From Paenibacillus oceani (GTDB lineage: Bacteria; Bacillota; Bacilli; Paenibacillales; NBRC-103111), in assembly GCF_014705615.1 (NCBI RefSeq), contig NZ_JACXJA010000021.1, forward strand, positions 106,866-170,865: a DNA stretch of 64,000 nucleotides. Reading direction: 5' to 3'. A program made the translations under genes and the position numbers. Positions within the stretch are counted from its first letter, which is position 1. The number at the start of each line of letters is the position of its first letter. The notes under the pieces were generated by a model. It did no database searches. It worked only from the letters and a program-made list of their open reading frames with translations, and had not been told where the DNA came from. Positions 43,672 to 52,316 of the stretch are shown here, in pieces.

Positions 43672-44676
43672 GTGCTGGAAGTCAAACAGGTGAGCAAGCT
43701 GTACGAGAATAAGAGAGGGGTTCACAACATCGATTTTTCGATGAGCCGAGGCGAGATCGTCGGCTTTTTGGGTCCGAACGGAGCCGGCAAAACGACTACC
43801 ATGCGCATGATTACAGGGTACTTGAATCCGACGAAAGGGTCGATTCTGGTGGACGGCCTGTCGATGGCCGATCATCCGCGCAAGGCGCGAAGAAAGATCG
43901 GGTATTTGCCGGAAACCCCGCCGCTTTATCCGGAGATGACGGTCACCTCGTACTTGAAATTCGTCGCCAGTCTCCGCGACGTGCCGGTGCGCGAACAGAA
44001 GCAGCGGATCGGCGAAGTAATCGAGAAGCTGGGTCTGCAAGGCCGGGAGAGGCAAATTATTCGCAGCTTGTCCAAAGGGTATAAGCAGCGTCTCGGTCTC
44101 GCCCAGGCGATCGTGCACAAACCCGATCTGCTCATCCTGGACGAGCCTACGTCAGGGCTCGACCCGAAGCAAATCATCGAGATCAGGCAGCTTATTCGCG
44201 AATTGGGCGAAAATCATACCGTTTTGATCAGCACGCATATTTTGCCGGAAGTGAACGCGATCTGCAACCGGGTGCTGATTATCAATCAAGGCGTCATCGT
44301 ACTGGATGAGCACCCCGACCGGATCGGGGGCACGATGGGCGAGACGTTCGAAGTCAGCCTGGAGATTAAAGGGCCGAAGGAGGACGTCATGCGCGAACTT
44401 CAGGAGCTGCCGGACGTAGGAGTGGTCAAAGAACTGGACCGCGAACGCGTTGAAGCCGGGGCGACCTTGCTCCAGGTGACGGCCAAGGATCGTACCGATA
44501 TCCGCGAAGCGGTGTTTTACCGGATGGCGGAACGCGGCTACCCGATTCTCGGCATGAAGAAGGAAAGCCTCAGCCTGGAAGACATCTTCCTGAAGCTGAC
44601 GACTGACGAGAAGCAACCCGAGGAGCAAGAACCGGCGGAGCCGCAAGAGGAACCGGAGGTGGAGAAGAATGCGTAG
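43672..44676 (+). CDS. ABC exporter ATP-binding protein (GldA/ABC-2 type)
   Basis: The 334-residue ATPase shows Walker A GPNGAGKTTT (near 38), signature LSKGYKQRLGLAQA (near 135), Walker B LLILDEPTSGLDP and an H-loop STHILPE. A C-terminal extension of about 100 residues follows and ends in an acidic, Glu/Pro-rich tail. It powers the permease encoded next, which it overlaps by 8 bases. GTG 43672 is used because GAGGAGGGAG lies just upstream; a longer frame from 43627 would contain that site. Substrate unknown. Confidence 0.88.
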   Translation: MLEVKQVSKLYENKRGVHNIDFSMSRGEIVGFLGPNGAGKTTTMRMITGYLNPTKGSILVDGLSMADHPRKARRKIGYLPETPPLYPEMTVTSYLKFVASLRDVPVREQKQRIGEVIEKLGLQGRERQIIRSLSKGYKQRLGLAQAIVHKPDLLILDEPTSGLDPKQIIEIRQLIRELGENHTVLISTHILPEVNAICNRVLIINQGVIVLDEHPDRIGGTMGETFEVSLEIKGPKEDVMRELQELPDVGVVKELDRERVEAGATLLQVTAKDRTDIREAVFYRMAERGYPILGMKKESLSLEDIFLKLTTDEKQPEEQEPAEPQEEPEVEKNA

Positions 44677-45385
44677 AGCTATGGCCATTTGCAGCAAGGA
44701 GCTGCAGATGTACTTCTACTCGCCGACCGCCTACGTCGCGTTTGCGATTTATGTGCTGCTGTCGAGCGTGATGTTTTATTGGAATTTTGTCCTGACCAAC
44801 TACAGCATCGTAGATGCCCGGGTTGTCGTCGGAAACACGACTTTCATTTATTTGTTCATTATTCCGTTATTGTCGATGCGCCTCGTCTCCGAGGAATTCC
44901 GCCAAGGTACCGACGAGATGCTGCTTACGTCGCCTGCCGGAATCGGAGAGATTGTGTTCGGGAAATATATGGCGGCGCTTACACTGATGTTTATGCTCGT
45001 AGTAAGCAGCTTGATCTATCCGTGGATCATGTCGGCTTTTGGCGATTTGGACGCGTCCGTGCTCTGGCTGTCGTATCTCAGCATGTTTTTGCTGGGCGCT
45101 GCGATGATGGCGGTCGGCTTGTTCGCCTCGACGCTTTCCAGCAACCAGATGGTTGCGGCGATTGCCGCTTTTGTCATCCTGCTCGTGTTGTGGCTGATCG
45201 ACTGGGCGGCGGAAGGTTTCGGCGGCAAGTTTAAGGAATGGATCATTCAATTCTCGCTCACCGGCCGTCAAATCAATTTGCAAAAAGGGATTTTCCAATT
45301 GGCCGATGTGCTGTTTTATGTGACGCTGATCGCCGTGTTCCTCGTCCTGAGCATTCAGACGCTGGAACGCAAACGTTGGAGATAA
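44669..45385 (+). CDS. ABC-2 type permease (GldF-like)
   Basis: The 238-residue protein has six hydrophobic helices and begins with the ABC-2 pattern ICSKELQMYFYSPTAYVAFA. The loop after helix 2 contains LRLVSEEFR-like text, RLVSEEFRQGTDEMLLTSP, a hallmark of GldF/NosY-type permeases. It partners the preceding ATPase. It is followed 13 bases later by a GldG-like gene, the usual companion. Such systems occur widely outside gliding bacteria, and their cargo is unknown. Confidence 0.85.
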   Translation: MRRAMAICSKELQMYFYSPTAYVAFAIYVLLSSVMFYWNFVLTNYSIVDARVVVGNTTFIYLFIIPLLSMRLVSEEFRQGTDEMLLTSPAGIGEIVFGKYMAALTLMFMLVVSSLIYPWIMSAFGDLDASVLWLSYLSMFLLGAAMMAVGLFASTLSSNQMVAAIAAFVILLVLWLIDWAAEGFGGKFKEWIIQFSLTGRQINLQKGIFQLADVLFYVTLIAVFLVLSIQTLERKRWR

Positions 45386-45398
45386 GGGGGGAAGAGAC

Positions 45399-46790
45399 GT
45401 GAACAAATGGATCAAAGGCACGAATGCGACGGTTTTATCGATTGCCGTGATCGGGATATTTATTATCGTAACGCTCTTCCTGAGTTCCTTGAAGGGCATC
45501 CAATGGGATTTGAGCAAAAATAAAAAATACTCCTTGTCCGAAAAAACGGTCATGGTGCTGAACGATTTGAACAAAGACGTGAAGGCGACGATGTTCACGG
45601 GAGGCACTACGGCGGACGACTCGATCATGTACCGGGATATCCGCGATATGTTGAACGAATATGCCAAGCGCACGGGCAAGATGTCCTTCGAAGAGGTAGA
45701 CCCGACCCGCGAGCCGGCCAAAGCTCAGCAGTATCAGATCGATCAGGCCGGAACAATCGTGTTCGAGATGGGCGACAAGCAGAAGAAAGTATTCAGCTAT
45801 GAGCTGTTCGGCCCGGGGGCGGCGCAAGGCTCCTATACGTTCAGCGGCGAAGAAAAGTTCACTGCGGCGATTATGGGCCTAACGTCCGATGTGAAACGTC
45901 CGGTGTACTTCTTAACGGGACACGGCGAGATGCCGGCCGGACAAATCTCGACGCTGCGCTCTACGCTGGAAGGAGAGAACTACGAAGTCAAGGAGCTGAA
46001 CCTGTATAAGGAAGGCAAAGTTCCCGACGATGCGGAAGCCGTATTCCTCGTAGGCCCGCAAACCGATCTGGACTCCAAGGAAAGCACGCTGCTCAAAGAA
46101 TATGTGAGAGGCAAGGGCAAGCTCTTTATCGCACTCGGTTTCTCCAAAGATTTGGGCACATGGACGAATATCGACGATTTGCTGAATACGATCAACGTCA
46201 AAAATTCCCGCTCGATCGTTGTGGAGACCGGCCGTACGCTGCTCGGAGATCCGCTTACGATCGTGCCGAGCTACAACTACCATGATATTACGTACGACTT
46301 GTCCGATCAGAACCGGGTAACGATTCTTCCGGTTGCGCTCGGGTTAATGACGGATGCCAACAATACCGATTGGAAGACGAGAGCGCTGCTGAAATCAACC
46401 GACAAAGCTTACGGCGAAACCGATATGACGCAGTTGACGACCGGCAAGACCAAGCAGGACGAGAACGATCCGAAAGGTCCGCTCGACGTCGCTTACGCGA
46501 TCGAGAACAAGGACGGCAAGCCGAAGGCGGTCGTGATCGGGAATGCCCAATTCCTGCACGATCAGATTATTCGCGAGCAAGGCAACCGCGACTTCGCCTT
46601 GAACAGCGTCAACTGGCTGCAGGAACAAGAGAACCTGGTCACCATCCGTCCGCGTGAGGAAGAAGCGATGCAGCAGGCGTTCATTATGCCGAATCAGGCA
46701 CAGTGGATTTTCTACGGCACTATCGTAGCATTCCCGCTGCTTATCCTGGCGCTTGGCGGGGCGATCTGGTGGAGGAGGAGAAAAGGATGA
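45399..46790 (+). CDS. GldG-like ABC transporter accessory protein
   Basis: The 463-residue protein is anchored by helices at both ends (about 12-32 and 435-457) with a large extracellular domain between. It has the GldG pattern: WDLSKNKKYSLSEKTVMVL (near 36), YFLTGHGE (near 168), VFLVGPQTDL and IGNAQFLHDQI. Such domains resemble inactive amidotransferase-like folds and pair with ABC-2 exporters. ATG 45399 follows AAGGGGGGAAGAGAC, and its stop overlaps the next start in ATGA. Confidence 0.85.
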   Translation: MNKWIKGTNATVLSIAVIGIFIIVTLFLSSLKGIQWDLSKNKKYSLSEKTVMVLNDLNKDVKATMFTGGTTADDSIMYRDIRDMLNEYAKRTGKMSFEEVDPTREPAKAQQYQIDQAGTIVFEMGDKQKKVFSYELFGPGAAQGSYTFSGEEKFTAAIMGLTSDVKRPVYFLTGHGEMPAGQISTLRSTLEGENYEVKELNLYKEGKVPDDAEAVFLVGPQTDLDSKESTLLKEYVRGKGKLFIALGFSKDLGTWTNIDDLLNTINVKNSRSIVVETGRTLLGDPLTIVPSYNYHDITYDLSDQNRVTILPVALGLMTDANNTDWKTRALLKSTDKAYGETDMTQLTTGKTKQDENDPKGPLDVAYAIENKDGKPKAVVIGNAQFLHDQIIREQGNRDFALNSVNWLQEQENLVTIRPREEEAMQQAFIMPNQAQWIFYGTIVAFPLLILALGGAIWWRRRKG

Positions 46791-47710
46791 AACGGTTCAT
46801 TCCGACGATCGTGCTTCTCGTCGTATTGATCGGGGCGTTCTGGTATGCATCCAGCCAATCGTTTTTCAAGAAGGAAGAGGAGGAGCCGGTTTCCAAGCCG
46901 CTCGTCACGATGAAGCAGGAGGATATCGCGGGCTTTAAGCTGAAAGAGGAAGGCTTGGAGTTCGAGAAGAAGGACGGCAAGTGGACGATGGTCAAGCCGG
47001 CGGCGATGCCGGTCGAGACGAGTACGGTGGAAAGCTGGCTTGGCAGCTTTACGGCTCTGAAGCATGATGGCGAAGTCGAGGCCAATCCATCCGATCTATC
47101 GGTGTTTGGCTTGAGCAGCCCGACCAAGGAATTTGAAGTGACGCTGAACGACGGCACCGTCAAAACGGTGCAGATCGGATCTCCCTTGCCGATTGCCGGA
47201 CACTTTTATACGAAGCTGAAAGATAGTCCTGCCATTTACAAGCTGGCCGACCAGCAAATCACAACACTGCAAAAAGATTTGATGAGCTTTATGAACAAAA
47301 GTCCGTTTAAGCTCAACTATCTGGACGTGGTCGGTGTGGAGCTGCAATGGAAGGGCGCCAAAAAATCGGTCGTCAAAACGGACAAAACCAAATCGTTCAA
47401 CGAATCGGCCTGGACGCTTGACGGCAAGGAAGTGAAGGCGGGCGATGTCGAGCCGGCGATCGACAAGCTGCTGTTTGCGGTAACCGATCAGCTCGTGCGG
47501 CCTGCTTCCGAATTGAAGCTGGACACTGCCGAGCTGAAGCTCGAAATCAAATTCAGCAAGGAAGGCAAGGAATCTTCCGACGTATACGCCGGCAAGCTGG
47601 ACAACGGGCTGGTCTGGATCGTGAAACAGGGTGATTCATGGGCGTATGCGCTCGCCGAAACCGACGTTCAAGTGATCTTCGATGCATACAAAAAAACGGA
47701 AGCCAAGTAA
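46787..47710 (+). CDS. DUF4340 membrane-anchored protein
   Basis: The 307-residue protein has one N-terminal helix (about 5-22) and an extracellular domain with two similar halves, KPLVTMKQEDIAGFKLKEEG and FKLNYLDVVGVELQWKGAK, the DUF4340 pattern. DUF4340 proteins regularly follow GldG-type genes and are assumed to be part of the same exporter complex. ATG 46787 has GGAGGAGAAAAGG before it and overlaps the GldG-like stop codon. Confidence 0.85.
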   Translation: MKRFIPTIVLLVVLIGAFWYASSQSFFKKEEEEPVSKPLVTMKQEDIAGFKLKEEGLEFEKKDGKWTMVKPAAMPVETSTVESWLGSFTALKHDGEVEANPSDLSVFGLSSPTKEFEVTLNDGTVKTVQIGSPLPIAGHFYTKLKDSPAIYKLADQQITTLQKDLMSFMNKSPFKLNYLDVVGVELQWKGAKKSVVKTDKTKSFNESAWTLDGKEVKAGDVEPAIDKLLFAVTDQLVRPASELKLDTAELKLEIKFSKEGKESSDVYAGKLDNGLVWIVKQGDSWAYALAETDVQVIFDAYKKTEAK

Positions 47711-47721
47711 AATAGTTCAGT

Positions 47722-47750
47722 CGCCGCTAACGATTAGCGGCGGTTTTTCT
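47722..47750 (+). terminator. Terminator after the ABC exporter operon
   Basis: CGCCGCTAA and TTAGCGGCG (9 bases, perfect) flank a CGA loop; GTTTTTCTTTT follows. Confidence 0.92.
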
Positions 47751-47764
47751 TTTGGCGGAGGTGT

Positions 47765-47953
47765 GTGGATCAAGCACGGGTAATCTGCACAAATCGCACA
47801 ATCGGGGAAGGCTACGGACAGCTGGAGCGGTTTATGAAGGAGAACGGACACGTATCCTTGCGCAATGCCTGCGCGATAGAAGTTTTTTATATCCGAGAGG
47901 ATGGGGAAGAAGAGCAGGTGGAAATCTGGAGCCCGATTGACGTCGCGAAATGA
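47765..47953 (+). CDS. Small hypothetical protein (62 residues)
   Basis: This frame opens at GTG 47765 just after GGCGGAGGTGT and gives MDQARVICTNRTIGEG through EVFYIREDGEEEQVEIWSP. It is acidic, with no membrane segment or signal. I do not recognise the family. The strong GGAGGTG supports translation, though it is only a few bases from the start. Other frames here are shorter and less protein-like. Confidence 0.5.
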   Translation: MDQARVICTNRTIGEGYGQLERFMKENGHVSLRNACAIEVFYIREDGEEEQVEIWSPIDVAK

Positions 47954-48060
47954 CGATGCAGGGAAGCGGGCCGACTTGCATCCACATTAACAAATACTAA
48001 ACAAACAAGAAGAGATCCGTATGATATACTGGCTTCAGTAGGCATCTAAGGGAGTGGAAG

Positions 48061-48657
48061 ATGACTTTACTTCATCGAATCGGGAGCAAGCCGATCATTG
48101 CTGCAGTACGCAAACTGTCGGAGTTAAATGCCGCTCTCGAATCCAAAGTGGATAACGTGTTTTTTATGGGCGGCAGCGCTTCGGAGATCATTCCGGCCGT
48201 CACGCAAGTGAGGAACGCGGGAAAACATTCCTTCATCCATCTGGATCTAGTTCGCGGACTGTCGAGCACGGACAAGGAAACGATCGAATTCGTAGCGGAC
48301 CATCTCCGGGCAGACGGCATCGTAACGCCCAAGAGTCATATGGTTAAAGCGGCCAAGCAGGCGGGGTTGTACGGCATCCTTCATTTGTTCGTCATCGATT
48401 CGCTTGCCGTGGATAACGGGCTCAAGATGATCGATCAGCTTGAACCGGACGGAATCGAGATTATGCCGGGCGTCATTCCGAAAGTAATTGAGACCTATGC
48501 AGCGGCAACCGATACGATTCCGATCATCGCCAGCGGACTAATCCGGACCATGGACGAAGCGCGGACTGCGTTGAATGCGGGGGCTACCTCGTTATCCGTA
48601 TCGGAGACGGCGCTGTGGCGCAAAAGCTTTCAAGATTTTTTCCCTGACGGGATGTAA
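48061..48657 (+). CDS. glpP: GlpP-family glycerol-3-phosphate-responsive antiterminator
   Basis: The 198-residue protein has the GlpP TIM-barrel-like pattern: KPIIAAVRKLSELNAAL, VFFMGGSASEI, HLDLVRGLSSTDKETIEF, DGIVTPKSHMVKAAKQAGL and IEIMPGVIPKVI. In B. subtilis GlpP binds glycerol-3-phosphate and the leader RNA of glpD and glpFK, preventing termination. No glpF, glpK or glpD follows here. Instead a structured leader and an ABC importer, phosphodiesterase and phosphatase come next, which suggests control of phosphoglycerol scavenging. Confidence 0.9.
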   Translation: MTLLHRIGSKPIIAAVRKLSELNAALESKVDNVFFMGGSASEIIPAVTQVRNAGKHSFIHLDLVRGLSSTDKETIEFVADHLRADGIVTPKSHMVKAAKQAGLYGILHLFVIDSLAVDNGLKMIDQLEPDGIEIMPGVIPKVIETYAAATDTIPIIASGLIRTMDEARTALNAGATSLSVSETALWRKSFQDFFPDGM

Positions 48658-48690
48658 CAATAGAATACAACCAACCTGAGTTTGTGTGAT

Positions 48691-48760
48691 GAGAGAAAGC
48701 TCAAGGAGTTGCAACTTCCGCCTATGACGGGGGCTGCCTCTTTGCGCCTTCTCTTTTTTT
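48691..48760 (+). promoter_or_regulatory. Putative GlpP-type leader with terminator
   Basis: A small hairpin TGAG-AGAAAG-CTCA (48689-48702) precedes a terminator-like structure whose arms are AAGGAGTTGCAA and TTGCGCCTT, followed by CTCTTTTTTTATTTT. It lies directly after the glpP gene and about 100 bases before the solute-binding protein gene. It may simply end the glpP transcript, or be an antitermination target for GlpP. Confidence 0.45.
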
Positions 48761-48860
48761 ATTTTCCATTGAGGGGGGTGAGGCCTGCCGGCTCGACTGC
48801 AATTGCATTTTATTTCGATTTTCTTCTACTACCATTACTTTAAGCGGGAGGTCTATCTGA

Positions 48861-50195
48861 ATGTTTCGTCGTTTTCGATTTGCTAAGCTGGCATCCGTCA
48901 CCTTGATCGCTTCCGTCGTGTTGTCCGCCTGTGGCTCGTCCCAGGCCCCGTCCGGCTCGAAAGATAGTCAAGGCTCGGCGGACGTTCCGGCCTGGACCGG
49001 GGAGATAACCGTCTGGGACGGCCCGAGATGGTCGGATGATCAAAATAATAAATATTTTTGGATCGAACAGAAGAAAGCCGAGTTTGAGAAGCTTCATCCG
49101 GGTGTAACGATCAAGATCGTACAGACGCCATGGGCGGAGATGGAAGATAAATTAAATGTCGCCATAGCGGGCAAAGCATGGCCCGACCTCGTATATAACG
49201 TCAGCAACCGGATTGCCAGCGTCAAGAACATTCAACAAGGTGTCGTGGAGCCGATCGACCCGTTCTATACCAAGGAAGAACTGAACGATTTCTTCCCGAA
49301 CACGTTAGCCGAGTATGAATATCAGGGCAAGCATTACGGCGTTCCCGTCAGTTCCCGGGTGCACACCCTGCTGCTCAACCTCGATATGTTCAAAGCCAGA
49401 GGAGTAGAGCCTCCCAAGGACGGCAAATGGACGTATGAAGAGTTCGTAGACAAGATGAAGAAGCTTACCGGAGACGGGAAGCACGGTTTCTCGACTTATA
49501 TAATGCCAAGCTACTACGAGTCATGGCCGTTCATTATGATGGATGGCGGGCGTCCGTTAAGCGAAGATATGACCCGGTATACGTTCGACTCGCCCGAAGC
49601 GATCCGCGGACTGCAAAAGTTTCTCGATCTGAAATTCAAGCACCAGGTAGCCCCTCCCGATATGGGAACGTCTAACGTCGGCGATACGTGGAAGCAATTT
49701 GCCGCGACGGACAAACGGTTGATGGCCGTTCAGCCGTGGAGCTCGTGGGCGATCGCTTCGGCTCAGAAAGATCCGTACAAGATGAACTTCATGGTTGCGG
49801 AATACCCGAGCGGTACAACCGATAAATCGACTACAATCGGCGACGTTCTAGGCTGGGTTATGTTTAAGCAGAAGGATGACGGGAAGCGCAAGATGATTGC
49901 GGAGTTTATGAAGTTTTTAACGACGACGGACGAAATCTATACGACGGCCAAATATTACGGGGTGTTTCCATCCAAAAAATCGGCTGCACAAAAACGTCCA
50001 TTCGAAGATAATCCGCAAATGGAGCAGGCGCAAAAAATATCGGAAAATGCCGTTATGGTGCCTCGTCATCCCCAGTGGGCCAAAATCGACGAGCTGATTC
50101 AAAAAGAGCTGCAGCTAGCCGTGAACGGCACGAAAAGCGCGGAACAAGCATTAAAGGACGCAGGCAAGCAAGTGGAGCCGATTTTGAAAAAATAA
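48861..50195 (+). CDS. ABC importer solute-binding lipoprotein (UgpB/carbohydrate type)
   Basis: The 444-residue exported lipoprotein has lipobox LSAC (Cys24) and a family-1 solute-binding fold: WTGEITVWDGPRWS, LHPGVTIKIVQTPWAEMEDKL, AGKAWPDLVYNVSNR and YGVPVSSRVHTLLLN. The ligand could be a sugar or a glycerol-phosphate-type compound; the neighbouring GlpP, phosphodiesterase and HAD genes favour the latter. ATG 48861 follows GCGGGAGGTCTATCTG. Two permease genes follow; no ATPase gene is present, which is common where a shared ATPase (MsmX type) is used. Confidence 0.88.
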   Translation: MFRRFRFAKLASVTLIASVVLSACGSSQAPSGSKDSQGSADVPAWTGEITVWDGPRWSDDQNNKYFWIEQKKAEFEKLHPGVTIKIVQTPWAEMEDKLNVAIAGKAWPDLVYNVSNRIASVKNIQQGVVEPIDPFYTKEELNDFFPNTLAEYEYQGKHYGVPVSSRVHTLLLNLDMFKARGVEPPKDGKWTYEEFVDKMKKLTGDGKHGFSTYIMPSYYESWPFIMMDGGRPLSEDMTRYTFDSPEAIRGLQKFLDLKFKHQVAPPDMGTSNVGDTWKQFAATDKRLMAVQPWSSWAIASAQKDPYKMNFMVAEYPSGTTDKSTTIGDVLGWVMFKQKDDGKRKMIAEFMKFLTTTDEIYTTAKYYGVFPSKKSAAQKRPFEDNPQMEQAQKISENAVMVPRHPQWAKIDELIQKELQLAVNGTKSAEQALKDAGKQVEPILKK

Positions 50196-50318
50196 CAAGG
50201 AGTACCGGTTGAATAGCTGCTTTTCGAGAGCTCAGCGAATGAAGTTTCGAAACGAAAAGAAGGTCAGGGGCTTCCGCGGATACCGGGAGCTCCGACCCCT
50301 CATAAGGAGGACTGGGGC

Positions 50319-51275
50319 TTGGAATCTTACATGCAGCAGATGAAGTCCGGCATAACGTTCAGGGAAAAGCTCAAGCGCAGCTACAGCCGGTATGCGTCCG
50401 CTTATTGGTTTTTGCTGCCCAAGTTGCTGTTATTTGCGCTCTTCACGATTATCCCGGTTTTTTGGTCGCTGGTGCTTTCCTTTCAAAAGTTTGAAATATT
50501 CGATGCCCATTGGGTCGGACTGGACAATTACATCGAGGCTTTCCGCAGCGAGATGTTCCGGGTTTCCTTATGGAACACGTTTGTATACACGATTGTAACC
50601 GTACCTGTATCGGTATGGTCGGCCTTAGTTATCGCGTCTCTTGTTTTTCCCCTCCGGGCGGTATCCCGGACGTTTTTCCGCGCCGCCTTTTATATCCCGT
50701 CGGTCACCTCCATGGTTGTAATCGCGATGGTATGGCGCTGGATGTTTAATTACCGGTTCGGCTTGTTCAACGGAATGCTGGAATGGATCGGGTTGCAACC
50801 GATCGATTGGCTGGGGCAATCCTCGTCGGCGCTGTGGTCGCTAATCATGATGAACTTGCTTATACCGCCCGGTGCGGGGATTATCATTTATTTGGCGGCC
50901 ATGGGTGCCCTGAATCCGAATCTGGTCGAAGCGGCCCGTATAGACGGAGCGTCTTCCTTTCAAATTTGGCGGCAAATTACGGTTCCGCTGCTGAAGCCGA
51001 CCACGTTTTATTTGCTGATTCTAACCTTGATCGGCTCGTTCCAAGTGTTCACCCAAATCGTCATGATGACAGGCGGCGGTCCAGGCAACGCTACGGAAAC
51101 CGTTGTGCACGTTATCTACAAAACCGCGTTCCGCGATTTCGATTACGGTCTTGCTTCCGCGCAATCCGTCATCTTGTTCCTGATCATTATGGTGTTCTCG
51201 ATCATTCAGTACCAATTATCCGGCGACGACGACAGACGGCGCTTCAAGTTTCGCTTAAGAAGCAAAAACAGCTGA
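50319..51275 (+). CDS. ABC importer permease (UgpA/MalF-type)
   Basis: The 318-residue protein has six membrane helices and the binding-protein-dependent permease EAA loop EAARIDGASSFQIWRQITVP (near 208-228), which contacts the ATPase. TTG 50319 is used with AAGGAGGACTGGGGC upstream. It is followed 15 bases after its stop by the second permease. It imports the ligand bound by the preceding lipoprotein. Confidence 0.9.
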   Translation: MESYMQQMKSGITFREKLKRSYSRYASAYWFLLPKLLLFALFTIIPVFWSLVLSFQKFEIFDAHWVGLDNYIEAFRSEMFRVSLWNTFVYTIVTVPVSVWSALVIASLVFPLRAVSRTFFRAAFYIPSVTSMVVIAMVWRWMFNYRFGLFNGMLEWIGLQPIDWLGQSSSALWSLIMMNLLIPPGAGIIIYLAAMGALNPNLVEAARIDGASSFQIWRQITVPLLKPTTFYLLILTLIGSFQVFTQIVMMTGGGPGNATETVVHVIYKTAFRDFDYGLASAQSVILFLIIMVFSIIQYQLSGDDDRRRFKFRLRSKNS

Positions 51276-51290
51276 GAGAGGAGGACCCTC

Positions 51291-52262
51291 ATGACCTATA
51301 CCGCACGCAATCGTCTCGGAAAATGGATCGTATACGGGCTACTGCTCGTTATGGCGGTCATATCTCTGCTGCCGCTGTACTGGATCTTCATCACATCCTT
51401 TCAGCTGCCGTCCTACCAGAATGAAGAGATGGAGCAGCCCGTATCGTATGTGGAATCCGATCCTCCCAAGCTGTATCCGTTCGGAGTTGTGGAGTACTTC
51501 TCGCAGTGGCAAAAAAAGCGGGAAGCCGAGCAGGCGGGTCAGGAGCAACAGGTACAGTTTCACGAAGAGAAAATGCAGGAAGTGGTCCGTTCGACGTTCT
51601 CGTCCTATGTATATTTATTTAAGAGCACCGAAATTATCCGATGGCTGATCAACACGATCGTTGTTGCCATCATAGGCGCTCTCGGATGCATATTATTCGA
51701 TACGATGGCGGGTTACGTACTGGCTAAAAAGCAGTTTCCGGGGCGGATGGCGGTGTTCTGGATCATTCTCGCCACGATGATGATCCCCGAGCAGGTTACG
51801 CTCGTTCCCACGTTTATGATCGTGCAAAACCTTCAGCTGTACGATACTTTATGGGCGGTGATCCTCCCTGGGCTGGCCGGAGCGTTCGGTGTATTTCTGA
51901 TGCGCCAGTTTCTGGTCAGTACGCCGAACGAGCTGCTGGAAGCGAGCAAAATTGACGGAGCGTCCGAGTGGAAGACGTTCATCCATGTCGTCGTCCCGTT
52001 GGCTATGCCGGCAATGGCTTCGCTTGGGATCTTCACCTTTGTGGCGCAGTGGAACTCGTTCTTATGGCCGATCATCGTCTTGAACGATGTTAAATGGTTT
52101 ACTTTGACCGCCGGCCTCAAAACGCTGCAGGACGCCAATCTGGCCAATTTCAAACTGCTGATGACAGGCGCGGCCGTAGGCGCTTTGCCGGTTATTGCGA
52201 TGTTTTTAATGCTGCAGAAATATTTTATTCAAGGATTGACGCTGGGCGGTCTGAAAGAGTAG
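51291..52262 (+). CDS. ABC importer permease (UgpE/MalG-type) with enlarged extracellular loop
   Basis: The 323-residue permease has six helices and the EAA motif EASKIDGASEWKTFIHVVVP (near 217-236). Between helix 1 and helix 2 there is an insertion of roughly 60 charged residues (about 38-110, including WQKKREAEQAGQEQQVQF) that ordinary MalG-type permeases lack or have shorter. It may contact the binding protein. ATG 51291 follows GAGAGGAGGACCCTC. Confidence 0.88.
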   Translation: MTYTARNRLGKWIVYGLLLVMAVISLLPLYWIFITSFQLPSYQNEEMEQPVSYVESDPPKLYPFGVVEYFSQWQKKREAEQAGQEQQVQFHEEKMQEVVRSTFSSYVYLFKSTEIIRWLINTIVVAIIGALGCILFDTMAGYVLAKKQFPGRMAVFWIILATMMIPEQVTLVPTFMIVQNLQLYDTLWAVILPGLAGAFGVFLMRQFLVSTPNELLEASKIDGASEWKTFIHVVVPLAMPAMASLGIFTFVAQWNSFLWPIIVLNDVKWFTLTAGLKTLQDANLANFKLLMTGAAVGALPVIAMFLMLQKYFIQGLTLGGLKE

Positions 52263-52316
52263 CCGGCTTCTCTGAGCCGGAGCGCGCCAAGCGGACCCTA
52301 GGAAGAGGTGTCAATG

